Shown: one piece after another, positions 45,083 to 53,670 of the stretch
Numbering within the stretch: position 1 is the stretch's first letter
Layout: every line of letters starts with the position of its first letter
From: WRIS01 sp050945135
GTDB lineage: Bacteria; Actinomycetota; Coriobacteriia; Coriobacteriales; Eggerthellaceae
Length of the DNA: 57,381 nucleotides
Reading direction: 5' to 3'
NCBI GenBank assembly: GCA_050945135.1
Contig: JBMNSJ010000006.1
Span: 1 to 57,381, forward strand
The notes under the pieces: model-generated
Database searches by the model: none
What the model was told of the DNA's origin: nothing
The model's input: the letters and a program-made list of their open reading frames with translations, nothing else
Translations under genes and position numbers: made by a program

Positions 45083-45110
45083 GTGACTTCACATATCTAC
45101 CCTCCCAAGG

Positions 45111-45143
45111 AAATGGTCATGCGAGAGTGTGGCCATTTTCTTT
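45111..45143 (+). terminator. Intrinsic terminator after the flavoprotein gene
   Basis: Stem AAATGGTC (45111-45118) / GGCCATTT (45131-45138), 12-base loop, then TTCTTT. The next 230 bases are the rpsA leader; TATACT at 45210 may be its -10 box. Confidence 0.65.
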
Positions 45144-45373
45144 GCACTACGCTTCACTCCAGATTTGCTACGTTTGGGTAGATTTCGGCCTTTTACGAGG
45201 GGCCTATGGTATACTGACCAAACTTGTATGGTAGGCATGCAAGTAAAAATATGTAGGCCCCCGAGACATGTTTGTCGCCGTGCCTTTGGCAAGCTCGCAG
45301 TTTGAGCGAACATGGTTAGTAAAGCTAGCAATCATGACGAAGGGTCCCCGAATTGTTTTGAAAGGGGTCCGTT

Positions 45374-46756
45374 TTGACCGAAATTAAGAACACGTCCGTT
45401 ATCGAATTTGACGATATCTCAGATGAGCAGATGAATCAAATGATCGACGGCACCTTGACTGAATTCGATGAAGGTGATCTTGTCGATGGAACAGTCGTAA
45501 AAATCGAGCATGATGAAGTGCTTGTTGACATTGGCTTCAAGAGCGAGGGTGTTATTCCTTCTCGCGAACTCTCTATTCGTAAAGATGCCGATCCGGCTGA
45601 TATCGTAAATGTTGGCGAAAAAATCGAAGCTCTTGTTCTTCAGAAAGAAGACAAAGATGGTCGCCTAATTCTTTCCAAGAAACGTGCCGAGTACGAGCGC
45701 GCTTGGATTCAAGTTGAAGATAAATTTAAAGCCGCAGAAGTTGTTACTGGTGAGGTTATCGAAGTTGTTAAGGGTGGTCTCATCCTCGACATCGGTCTTC
45801 GTGGATTCCTCCCTGCTTCTTTGGTCGACCTTCGCCGCGTGAAAGATCTTGATATGTACATGGGTACCGAGATTGAAGCGCGCGTCATTGAGATGGATCG
45901 CAATCGCAACAACGTTGTGCTTTCGCGTCGCGTTTTGCTTGAAGAAGGACGCAAAAACGAGCGTGCTGAAATTCTCGAGAAACTCAGCAAGGGCATGCGC
46001 CTGAAGGGCTCTGTTTCTTCAATCGTTGACTTCGGTGCATTTGTCGACCTGGGCGGCATCGATGGTCTCGTTCACATTTCCGAGCTTTCTTGGAACCACG
46101 TCAACCATCCTTCAGAGGTTGTTAAGGTTGGCGACGAGGTTGAGGTTGAGGTTCTCGATGTAGATTTGCAGCGTGAGCGCATTTCTCTCGGACTCAAGCA
46201 GACCACCGAGGATCCATGGGTACGTCTTGTTGAGGCATATCCTCTGGGCACCATCGCTGATGGTAAAGTTACCAAGATTGTTCCTTTTGGTGCATTTATC
46301 GAGCTTGGCGAGAACGTTGAAGGTCTCGTCCATATCTCAGAAATGTCTCTGAAGCATATCGAGTCTCCAGCACAGGTTTGCCATGTTGCTGACGAGGTCA
46401 AAGTTAAGGTTATGGAAATCAATCCTGAGCGTCGTCGCATTTCCTTATCAATGAAGGCTGCTGCTGAAGACCTTGGTTTCGATATTCCTGTCGACGAGAG
46501 CTATGTTCCCGAAGAGAAACCTGCCAAGAAAAAGGCAAGCGAAGCTGAAGAAGCTTCCAAGGCTTCTATCGAAGCTGCCGATGATGCCGAGGCTCGCGAA
46601 GAGCTGAAGACAGTTGAAGATGCAATCGCAACCGAAGCTGCCGAAAGCGTCAAAGAAGCAGATGCTGCAGGAGACGAAAAAGCTGCAGCAGAGGCAGCAG
46701 AAACTGTTGCTGAAGTTGTTGAAGCAGAAGCCGCTCAGGAAGAATCTGCTGAGTAG
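45374..46756 (+). CDS. rpsA: 30S ribosomal protein S1
   Basis: Protein of 460 residues with a TTG start at 45374; AAAGGGG lies about 6 bases upstream. Four S1 RNA-binding domains: about 30-105, 120-185 (VVKGGLILDIGLRGFLPASL), 205-275 (SIVDFGAFVDLGGIDGLVHI) and 290-360 (KIVPFGAFIELGENVEGLVHI). The last 90 residues are a low-complexity Ala/Glu/Lys tail. S1 of Gram-positive type with four domains may help initiation on weak leaders but is not always ribosome-bound. A hairpin terminator follows at 46788. Confidence 0.94.
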   Translation: MTEIKNTSVIEFDDISDEQMNQMIDGTLTEFDEGDLVDGTVVKIEHDEVLVDIGFKSEGVIPSRELSIRKDADPADIVNVGEKIEALVLQKEDKDGRLILSKKRAEYERAWIQVEDKFKAAEVVTGEVIEVVKGGLILDIGLRGFLPASLVDLRRVKDLDMYMGTEIEARVIEMDRNRNNVVLSRRVLLEEGRKNERAEILEKLSKGMRLKGSVSSIVDFGAFVDLGGIDGLVHISELSWNHVNHPSEVVKVGDEVEVEVLDVDLQRERISLGLKQTTEDPWVRLVEAYPLGTIADGKVTKIVPFGAFIELGENVEGLVHISEMSLKHIESPAQVCHVADEVKVKVMEINPERRRISLSMKAAAEDLGFDIPVDESYVPEEKPAKKKASEAEEASKASIEAADDAEAREELKTVEDAIATEAAESVKEADAAGDEKAAAEAAETVAEVVEAEAAQEESAE

Positions 46757-46787
46757 TTTTCAAGCAACTTATCATATGCACTTATTG

Positions 46788-46815
46788 CCGGGCCTCGTTT
46801 AGGGGCCCGGTTTTC
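46788..46815 (+). terminator. Intrinsic terminator after rpsA
   Basis: Stem CCGGGCC (46788-46794) / GGCCCGG (46804-46810) with a nine-base loop, then TTTTC. Strong GC stem and short U-tract. Confidence 0.85.
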
Positions 46816-47355
46816 GTATGAGGGCGCGTGGCTTTTGAGAGCGTGAAGTGCACCTTAGGGTTATAGGATGGCTTATAGAAGAAGCAAGTCCTTTCCAAGT
46901 GTCACGCGAGTTGGACAAGCATGACGGGTCGGCTTCAGCTGGCAATCATTGCTTGAGATGGGGCTGCTGGGAAAGAATTCGCGATAGTGCGCGATTTAGG
47001 ATGCAGAAAATGCACGAGCACCCTCGGTTTAGCTGTATTTGTTAGTTGGACGCAAGAAAATCACGCACTATCGAAGATTTTTGACAAACGAGGTCGGATC
47101 TGAAGAAGTCGCTCAGGGCGGATAGGTTTATTTTCCTGGGATGGCTCAGAACTGCGCTAATGTACGAATCTCACCCTAATTCGCCAGAGAGTTTTCAAGA
47201 AGCACCAGGTCGGAATCTAAGCAAGAAAAAATATCGTACTTTGCCGTCATTCTCATCCACCCGGCTTCTTGAGCTCGCTGCAGAGCAAAGGCCAAGATCT
47301 TCGTCCCGGCAAATTCGATGCAGTATACTACGTGGTGGGTATGCCGCATGCCTAG
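46816..47355. other. Intergenic region before mnmA
   Basis: About 540 bases with only short, motif-free frames. An inverted pair GCGATAGTGCG (near 46980) and CGCACTATCG (near 47063) could form a long-range stem. TATACT near 47325 is a possible -10 box for mnmA. No gene remnant was recognised. Confidence 0.4.
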
Positions 47356-48486
47356 ATGAAAGTTGGTATGCGCGTAGAATTCGAGAAAAAGGAACAAGAG
47401 GCTTTCGTGGAAGATGCTAGAAAGATTGTCTTAGGGATGAGCGGGGGCGTTGACTCTGCAACTTCGGCTATCTATCTTATGCGTGCTGGCTATGAGGTTA
47501 TCGGATGTACCGCGCTGTTTCTCGACGACGAACATTCGCGACAATCTGCAAAAGAGGCAGAGGCAGTGTGTAAAAGCCTGGGCATCGTTCACATCACCCG
47601 AGATTGCACCGCGCTCTTTGAGCGTGAGGTTGTTAAGCCTTTTGTTGAAGATTATGCGCACGGACTAACGCCTAGCCCCTGCGTACAGTGCAATGCGCGA
47701 GCAAAGATTCCTGCTCTCTTTGAAGTTGCTCGTGAGCTGGCGTGTGAAAAGGTAGCAACAGGGCATTATGCTCGTATCGATTCCCTCGCCCATAACGGGC
47801 GCTACATCGTAAAAACGGCACTTGATCAGAGTAAAGATCAGAGCTACATGCTCTCTCAGCTTTCGCAAGCGCAACTAAAATCCTTGGTTCTGCCTTTAGG
47901 AAGCAGTACTAAAGTAGAGGTTCGCGCTCTTGCCAAAGAAGCGGGCTTGGAGGTTGCTCACAAAGAAGATAGCCAAGATATTTGTTTCATCGACGGCAAG
48001 TATCCAGACTTTCTGCGGGCGAGGGGGCTTATCGAAAAAGAGGGCTCTATCGTGGATAGGTCGGGTAAGGTGCTCGGGAAACACGCGGGGCTTTCATCCC
48101 TTACTGTTGGTCAGCGAAAAGGCATCGGAGTGGCAGCTGCAGAGCCTTATTACGTACTCGACAAACGATTTGAAACAAATGAGCTCGTAGTGGGCTTTAA
48201 GGAAGAGAGCTTCATAAATGGTGTCGTGGTTCATAAGCTAAACTGGCAAGCAATCGAGTGTCTCGGTAATCCTCTTGAATGCACCGTTAAGCTCCGTTAT
48301 CGTTCTCGGGCTGTTCCCTGTGTGGTGGAACCCTGCGCAATAGGAAGTGATACGGATAGTGCGACTGTGGTAGTGTCGTTTAGCAATCCTCAAGCAAGCA
48401 CAGCGTCAGGACAGGTTGCCGTTTTTTATCAAGGAGAAGAAGTGCTTGGCGGCGGTGTTATCAGGGAAGTCCATTGTGTAAGCTAA
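47356..48486 (+). CDS. mnmA: tRNA-specific 2-thiouridylase MnmA
   Basis: Protein of 376 residues. PP-loop LGMSGGVDSATSA binds ATP; the two catalytic cysteines are in TPSPCVQCNARAK and SQDICFI. It thiolates U34 of Lys, Glu and Gln tRNAs using sulfur relayed from a cysteine desulfurase. The first 20 residues are variable; a start at the internal Met5 is possible, and no strong ribosome binding site decides. No iscS/nifS is adjacent. The stop codon overlaps by 4 bases the stop of the converging membrane protein gene. Confidence 0.94.
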   Translation: MKVGMRVEFEKKEQEAFVEDARKIVLGMSGGVDSATSAIYLMRAGYEVIGCTALFLDDEHSRQSAKEAEAVCKSLGIVHITRDCTALFEREVVKPFVEDYAHGLTPSPCVQCNARAKIPALFEVARELACEKVATGHYARIDSLAHNGRYIVKTALDQSKDQSYMLSQLSQAQLKSLVLPLGSSTKVEVRALAKEAGLEVAHKEDSQDICFIDGKYPDFLRARGLIEKEGSIVDRSGKVLGKHAGLSSLTVGQRKGIGVAAAEPYYVLDKRFETNELVVGFKEESFINGVVVHKLNWQAIECLGNPLECTVKLRYRSRAVPCVVEPCAIGSDTDSATVVVSFSNPQASTASGQVAVFYQGEEVLGGGVIREVHCVS

Positions 48487-49349
48487 GCTGCCGGCGTTGT
48501 CTTGCTGGATGTTTTCTCGCGCCGCTTCCGTACCTTAAGCGCTACGTAGGCAATCCCGAGCAGCAGATACATCCAAGCTGTGGCAACCTGTTGCGCGAAA
48601 GAGCTGAGCCATGCAACCGGGTTAGAGGAAATTGCCATCAGTGTATAGCTATCATCATACGGATACCCGTAGGTGATGTGGCCGATGGCTAAGAAAAAAC
48701 CCTGAGCTATCATGAGCGCCATAAAGGGATAGGCAAGCTTCTGCAGTTTTTTCCACGTGCTGTGTTTCATCTTTTTGCGAATTGCTTTAAACGAGGTAAT
48801 CCAGGGTACAAGAAAACAAAGAGTAAGCAGCGGTCCAATAATAACTGCGGCTATAAACATAAACATCGCCGCAGGAGAACCCCACATTTCCCACCAAAAC
48901 GAGTTGGTAAACAAGAAAGGGAAGTTAGCGACGCGTAAGACGTGCCCCATAATAATGATGCCGCCGATAACTGAAAGCTCTGAGCGAATAGACAAGAAGC
49001 GCTTAACAAGAACTCCTTTGCGCATAGCGCCTACAAACATCACGATAAGATAGATGCATACGCCGGTATACGAGGAGGTGAAAAGATCAAGAATGATTTT
49101 AAGACCTGGAAGGCTTGCGCCTAAACCGTCAAGTGACATGTCATATGCGAGAACAAATGCCGGAGTAGCGTCTTGCATGATATCAACAACAGGGGCACTC
49201 CAACTAACGGCGAGTACCAGAATTGTCCAGACTGCATAAAAAAGCCCAGGGAAACGGCGAAGAGGTTTTGCGCAAAGATAGAAAAAGAGCAACACAAAAG
49301 GAGCCACCTGTAAAAGGTTAGGTATATACGAAGCAAAAAAGGGAAGCAT
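48483..49349 (-). CDS. Polytopic membrane protein, ferric-reductase-like
   Basis: Protein of 288 residues from ATG 49349, which has GGAGG just 3 bases upstream; the ATG at 49382 has none. About eight membrane helices. The central part (IIIMGHVLRVANFPF, WKKLQKLAYPFMALMIAQGFFLAIGH) resembles the ferric-reductase-like/MsrQ-type domain, with histidines that could bind heme b. No FAD or NADPH domain is attached. It may carry electrons through the membrane to an exported partner such as the flavoprotein encoded at 43457, but that link is only a guess. Confidence 0.55.
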   Translation of the reverse strand: MLPFFASYIPNLLQVAPFVLLFFYLCAKPLRRFPGLFYAVWTILVLAVSWSAPVVDIMQDATPAFVLAYDMSLDGLGASLPGLKIILDLFTSSYTGVCIYLIVMFVGAMRKGVLVKRFLSIRSELSVIGGIIIMGHVLRVANFPFLFTNSFWWEMWGSPAAMFMFIAAVIIGPLLTLCFLVPWITSFKAIRKKMKHSTWKKLQKLAYPFMALMIAQGFFLAIGHITYGYPYDDSYTLMAISSNPVAWLSSFAQQVATAWMYLLLGIAYVALKVRKRREKTSSKTTPAA

Positions 49350-49518
49350 AATCCTCCATCGAGTATATGAGTTTACCTGCATCGCATACGTTGTGAGGTG
49401 CAGTACTGCGGGTTATTTCTACACCTTAAGAAAGAGTGGTTTTACCGTCTGTTGCAAATGCAATGGAATGACGATTAGTTAAGTAAACGGTGCGTGGAGG
49501 CATCCTCGAGCCAGGTAT

Positions 49519-50247
49519 TTACACACCGCGAAGAGCAACGGTGGGTATGATGCGCCTCAGCGCAGAATGCATGGCATCAAGCTCTGCTTTCGTGAAAGAA
49601 TGAAGCGTTCCCTCGCCAGCAAGAACACCTTCTCCATCTACAAAGCTCTGCAAATACCAACGACGTGCTCCTTTAAGTGAACTGGCCAATTCGCTGAGCG
49701 ATTGCAAATCATGAAGCTCCTTGACAAGGGTGGTTCGAAACTCATATTCAATCGATGAATGAAGAAGGTAGTCAATGCTTTCAAAGATTGGCGTGCTATC
49801 AAAACCAGAAATACCCACGGTTTCGGCATAGCGAGAAGCGCAGTTTTTGGCATCGAGAGCCACGTAGTCAATGGCTTTCGCCTCAACGAGATTGCGCAGA
49901 GCCGAGGGGAAACAGCCGTTGGTATCAAGCTTTACCAAAAAGCCGCGTTCCTTAATCTCTAAGCAAAATTCTTCGAGTTCTGATTGTAGAAGAGGCTCGC
50001 CGCCGGTGATGCACACGCCATCGATGAGCCCCGCGCGCGATTCGAGAAGGGTGAAGAACTCTTTAGGCGCAATTTCGGGGGTTCTCGTTTGAGAAGGTGT
50101 GCGTGATTCGTGCTCGCCTGTGATACCAATAAGTTCAGCGTTGTGACAGAAGGGGCAGCGCAGGTTGCATCCCGGACAAAAGAGTGTCATGGCAGTCTTG
50201 TCGGGGAAATCAAGAAGAGTTAATTTTTGCAGTCCCGCTATTCTCAT
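49519..50247 (-). CDS. nrdG: Anaerobic ribonucleotide reductase activating protein (radical SAM)
   Basis: Protein of 242 residues. The start at ATG 50247 gives MRIAGLQKLTLLDFPDKTAM after AGAGGACAC; an upstream ATG at 50286 is unlikely. The radical SAM cluster motif reads CPGCNLRCPFC, followed by the SAM-binding GGEPLL block. It uses SAM to make the glycyl radical on NrdD, and is of the longer NrdG type (PflA-like length). It is transcribed divergently from nrdD across a region with NrdR-like boxes. Confidence 0.9.
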   Translation of the reverse strand: MRIAGLQKLTLLDFPDKTAMTLFCPGCNLRCPFCHNAELIGITGEHESRTPSQTRTPEIAPKEFFTLLESRAGLIDGVCITGGEPLLQSELEEFCLEIKERGFLVKLDTNGCFPSALRNLVEAKAIDYVALDAKNCASRYAETVGISGFDSTPIFESIDYLLHSSIEYEFRTTLVKELHDLQSLSELASSLKGARRWYLQSFVDGEGVLAGEGTLHSFTKAELDAMHSALRRIIPTVALRGV

Positions 50248-50324
50248 GTGTCCTCTGGTCTCGTTTTGCTTTCTTACGGTTCGCAATCATGGAGTACTAC
50301 AAGCCTAGTATATTGCTGAGCAAT

Positions 50325-50383
50325 ACACAATATATTGTACGATAACCGTTAATATTCCTACATATTGTATATTCTCATTGACT
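50325..50383. promoter_or_regulatory. NrdR-type boxes and nrdD promoter
   Basis: Box 1 ACACAATATATTGT (50325-50338) matches the NrdR consensus. Box 2 TACATATTGTA (50359-50369) is a weaker copy, its centre about 32 bases away (three helical turns), the usual spacing. Right after it TTGACT (50378-50383), a 17-base spacer and TAGAGT (50401-50406) form the nrdD promoter. NrdR would bind when dATP is high. The nrdG promoter must lie in the same region on the other strand. Confidence 0.65.
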
Positions 50384-50472
50384 TTAGTTTCGGATGGGTT
50401 TAGAGTGGGGATTCGCCTTAAAATACAACTAAATAGCTAACACATTAAACACGACATTCAAAAGGAGCAGCA

Positions 50473-52887
50473 ATGTATCAAGTTAAAAAGCGCGATGGCA
50501 AAACATCTTCCTTCGACATTAACAAAATTTCGCACGCGATATCTCTCGCCTTTGACGCACTCGAAAAGCAATATCATCCCTCGTCTATCGATATGCTTGC
50601 CCTGAATGTTACAGCGTATTTCGAGCCAAAAATTAAGAATGGCATCATTGGTGTTGAGGATATTCAAGACAGCGTCGAAGAGGTTTTGAGTTTAGGTGGC
50701 TATGCCGATGTTGCCAAGGCTTACATTCTGTATCGCCAGCAGCGAGAAAAAGTGCGTAATGCAAATGCCTCCCTGCTCGACTATAAAGCAATTGTTGACA
50801 GTTATGTAAACGTAGAAGATTGGCGCGTTAAGGAAAACTCAACAGTAACGTATTCGGTTGGGGGACTCATTCTTTCGAATTCGGGTGCAATCACAGCAAA
50901 CTATTGGCTTACCGAGATTTATGATCGTGAAATTGCCGAAGCCCATCGAAATGCCGAGCTGCACTTACATGATTTATCAATGCTTACTGGATACTGTGCG
51001 GGTTGGTCGCTTAAGCAGTTAATTCTTGAAGGTCTCGGTGGGGTTTCGGGCAAGATCACTTCCAAGCCAGCCAGCCACCTTTCGACACTGTGCAATCAAA
51101 TGGTAAATTTTTTGGGTATTATGCAAAACGAGTGGGCAGGTGCACAGGCTTTTTCTTCTTTCGATACCTACCTGGCGCCCTTTGTAAAGATTGATAATCT
51201 TGATTTGTATTCGGTTAAGAAATCTCTCGAGTCTTTCATTTTCGGCGTGAATACCCCTAGCCGTTGGGGAACTCAGGCACCGTTCTCAAATATTACCCTC
51301 GACTGGACCGTGCCGGCAGACATGAAGGATATGCCGGCTATCGTAGGAGGTAAAGAGCAAGATTTTACCTATGGTGATTGCAGCAAGGAAATGGATATCG
51401 TTAATCGAGCTTTCATTGAGATTATGATTGAGGGCGACGCAAATGGACGCGGATTTCAATATCCAATTCCTACGTACTCAATCACGCGTGATTTTGACTG
51501 GAGTGAAACCGAGAATAATAAGCTCTTATTTGAGATGACCGCAAAATATGGCACACCTTATTTCTCAAACTATATCAACTCTGATATGGAACCTTCCGAT
51601 GTGCGCTCGATGTGCTGTCGACTTCGGCTTGATCTGCGCGAACTCAGAAAGAAGTCGGGCGGTTTCTTCGGAAGTGGTGAATCAACAGGCTCAATTGGTG
51701 TGGTAACTATAAACATGCCCCGTATTGCATATCAGTCAGTTGACGAAGCCGACTTTTATAGCCGCCTTGATCACTTGATGGATGTGGCTGCACGTTCTTT
51801 GAAAACAAAGCGTACGGTTATTTCAAAGTTGCTTGATGCAGGTTTATATCCTTATACGAAGCGATACTTGGGTACCTTCGAAAATCATTTCTCAACGATT
51901 GGTCTTGTTGGCATGAATGAAGCGTGCCTCAACGCCTCATGGTTGCGTGCAGATATGACCGATGAGCAGGCGCAGGAATTCACCAAGGACGTTCTCAACC
52001 ATATGCGTGAGCGCTTAAGCGATTACCAGGAGCAATATGGGGATTTGTATAACCTTGAAGCGTCGCCAGCAGAAAGTACTACCTATCGCTTTGCAAAGCA
52101 CGATAAAGAGCAATTCCCCGAGATCATTACAGCAAACGAGAGCGGTAAGCCCTACTATACCAACTCTTCGCATTTGCCTGTTGGCTACACCGACGATGTT
52201 TTTAGCGCACTTGAGGTGCAAGATGACCTGCAGGTTCTCTATACTTCGGGCACGGTATTTCACGCCTTCTTGGGAGAAAAGATGCCAAGCTGGAAGGCAA
52301 CCGCTAATCTTGTTCATAAGATTGCCGAGAACTATAAATTGCCCTATTACACGATTTCTCCCACCTATTCGGTATGCGCAAGTCACGGATACATTGCGGG
52401 CGAAGAGTTTGAGTGCCCGGATTGTCACGGCGAAACCGAAGTATATAGCCGGATTACGGGCTATTATCGTCCGGTAAAGAATTGGAATGACGGCAAATCG
52501 CAAGAGTTTTTGGATCGCAAAGTCTACGATGTAAAGAACGCAAAGCTTGAAGTGGGAAAGCATACCCTGTCAGCGCAAAGCCAAGGCCAGGAAAAATCAT
52601 CTGCAGCAACACCATCGCAGAGCCAAGCGGCAGAGACTAGCACACTTCCTGAGGGCGTCTATCTGATTTCAATGCAGACATGCCCGAATTGTAAGCGGGT
52701 TGAGCAACTGCTTACGCAAGACGAAATTGTCTTCGAGAGGATATATGCTGAAGATAATCCCGAGCTTGCTGAGCGCTACGCTATTGTCCAAGTTCCATCA
52801 CTGCTACTTGTTGGCAACAGTGGCTCAACGAGAGTGGTTCATGGAGCTAACGAAGTATTCAAGGAGTTAGCCACCTTCGCTCAGTAG
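50473..52887 (+). CDS. nrdD: Anaerobic ribonucleoside-triphosphate reductase with C-terminal glutaredoxin-like domain
   Basis: Protein of 804 residues, about 100 longer than a plain NrdD. Residues 1-95: ATP-cone (YQVKKRDGKTSSFDINKI). Catalytic barrel: YCAGWSL and SMCCRLRLD carry the active-site cysteines. Zinc-type motif ECPDCHGE and glycyl-radical loop YSRITGYYRPVKNWNDGK near residue 665. After a Ser/Gln-rich linker (about 695-725) comes a small redoxin domain: LISMQTCPNCKRVEQLL (Cys737, Cys740) and the cis-proline VQVPSLLLV. Such fusions suggest that the reductant is a dithiol and not formate. It is activated by NrdG encoded divergently, and followed by a terminator at 52924. Confidence 0.92.
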   Translation: MYQVKKRDGKTSSFDINKISHAISLAFDALEKQYHPSSIDMLALNVTAYFEPKIKNGIIGVEDIQDSVEEVLSLGGYADVAKAYILYRQQREKVRNANASLLDYKAIVDSYVNVEDWRVKENSTVTYSVGGLILSNSGAITANYWLTEIYDREIAEAHRNAELHLHDLSMLTGYCAGWSLKQLILEGLGGVSGKITSKPASHLSTLCNQMVNFLGIMQNEWAGAQAFSSFDTYLAPFVKIDNLDLYSVKKSLESFIFGVNTPSRWGTQAPFSNITLDWTVPADMKDMPAIVGGKEQDFTYGDCSKEMDIVNRAFIEIMIEGDANGRGFQYPIPTYSITRDFDWSETENNKLLFEMTAKYGTPYFSNYINSDMEPSDVRSMCCRLRLDLRELRKKSGGFFGSGESTGSIGVVTINMPRIAYQSVDEADFYSRLDHLMDVAARSLKTKRTVISKLLDAGLYPYTKRYLGTFENHFSTIGLVGMNEACLNASWLRADMTDEQAQEFTKDVLNHMRERLSDYQEQYGDLYNLEASPAESTTYRFAKHDKEQFPEIITANESGKPYYTNSSHLPVGYTDDVFSALEVQDDLQVLYTSGTVFHAFLGEKMPSWKATANLVHKIAENYKLPYYTISPTYSVCASHGYIAGEEFECPDCHGETEVYSRITGYYRPVKNWNDGKSQEFLDRKVYDVKNAKLEVGKHTLSAQSQGQEKSSAATPSQSQAAETSTLPEGVYLISMQTCPNCKRVEQLLTQDEIVFERIYAEDNPELAERYAIVQVPSLLLVGNSGSTRVVHGANEVFKELATFAQ

Positions 52888-52923
52888 TGCTGAAATCTTG
52901 TAAAACTGTTCCATCGTTTACTC

Positions 52924-52962
52924 AGAAAGCTAAGGCTGCTTCATAAGTCTTAGCTTTCTTGT
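52924..52962 (+). terminator. Terminator-like hairpin between nrdD and coaE
   Basis: Stem AGAAAGCTAAG (52924-52934) / CTTAGCTTTCT (52949-52959), 14-base loop, then TGTT. Long A/T-rich stem, weak U-tract. The right arm touches the coaE promoter. Confidence 0.55.
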
Positions 52963-52974
52963 TACTATGGAGTC
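52963..52974 (+). promoter_or_regulatory. -10 box giving a near-leaderless coaE mRNA
   Basis: TACTAT (52963-52968) is followed by six bases and the ATG at 52975, the same spacing as at rarA. GGAG in between is too close to the ATG to act as a ribosome binding site unless transcription starts further upstream. TTCATA about 17 bases before could be the -35. Confidence 0.4.
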
Positions 52975-53568
52975 ATGGAAACTATACTTATCATAGGGGG
53001 CATCGGTTCGGGAAAATCAACCGTGACTCGATATTTCGCAGAACGCGGGGCGCCAACTCTCGACCTTGATTTGCTGGGGCACCAGGCGCTTGCGCTCCCT
53101 GAAGCAAAAAATCGCTTGGTTGAAGCTTTTGGTTCAGAAATTCTCGATGAGTCCGGCGAGATAATTCGAAAGAAACTTGCAGCATGCGCTTTTGTGACGC
53201 CGGCAACAACAAGGCTTCTTTCTGACATTACGGCTCCTTTTATCATTAGTTTGATGAAGCAGTGGGTTGAAGAGCAAACAGAAAAGAAGAACTCACTTGC
53301 CTTTGTTGAAGTTTCTGCTTTTGATGGTCCTGATGGACGCTATGGAAAACTGTCATCTTCTATTATTGCGGTAACTGCTCCAGTTGAGCTTCGAGTTGAG
53401 CGGGCGGTTGCGAAAGGCTTTGATAGAGAAGATGTGCTCCATCGTATTGAGCGCCAGCCAAGTGATGACGAACGTCGCACGTGGGCGCAATACGTGGTGG
53501 AAAACGCGGGAGACTTCGAAGAGCTCACTGCCAAGCTTGATCTTTTATGGGAAGAATTAAATCTTTAG
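52975..53568 (+). CDS. coaE: Dephospho-CoA kinase
   Basis: Protein of 197 residues, normal length. Walker A GGIGSGKST, the substrate block TLDLDLLGHQAL, and the lid region RQPSDDERRTWAQYVVEN ending in the usual N-G/A-D motif. It phosphorylates the 3'-OH of dephospho-CoA, the last step of coenzyme A synthesis. The order coaE-uvrB recurs in many actinobacteria. Confidence 0.9.
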   Translation: METILIIGGIGSGKSTVTRYFAERGAPTLDLDLLGHQALALPEAKNRLVEAFGSEILDESGEIIRKKLAACAFVTPATTRLLSDITAPFIISLMKQWVEEQTEKKNSLAFVEVSAFDGPDGRYGKLSSSIIAVTAPVELRVERAVAKGFDREDVLHRIERQPSDDERRTWAQYVVENAGDFEELTAKLDLLWEELNL

Positions 53569-53670
53569 ATTTGCAAACGAACATCTGTTCATTTTCTCAA
53601 TTTGTGCTACGCTGAATATTGCGTCACTTTTCAAGTTGTTCAGCGGCAGTTCAGTGTGGAGGTATCGCTC

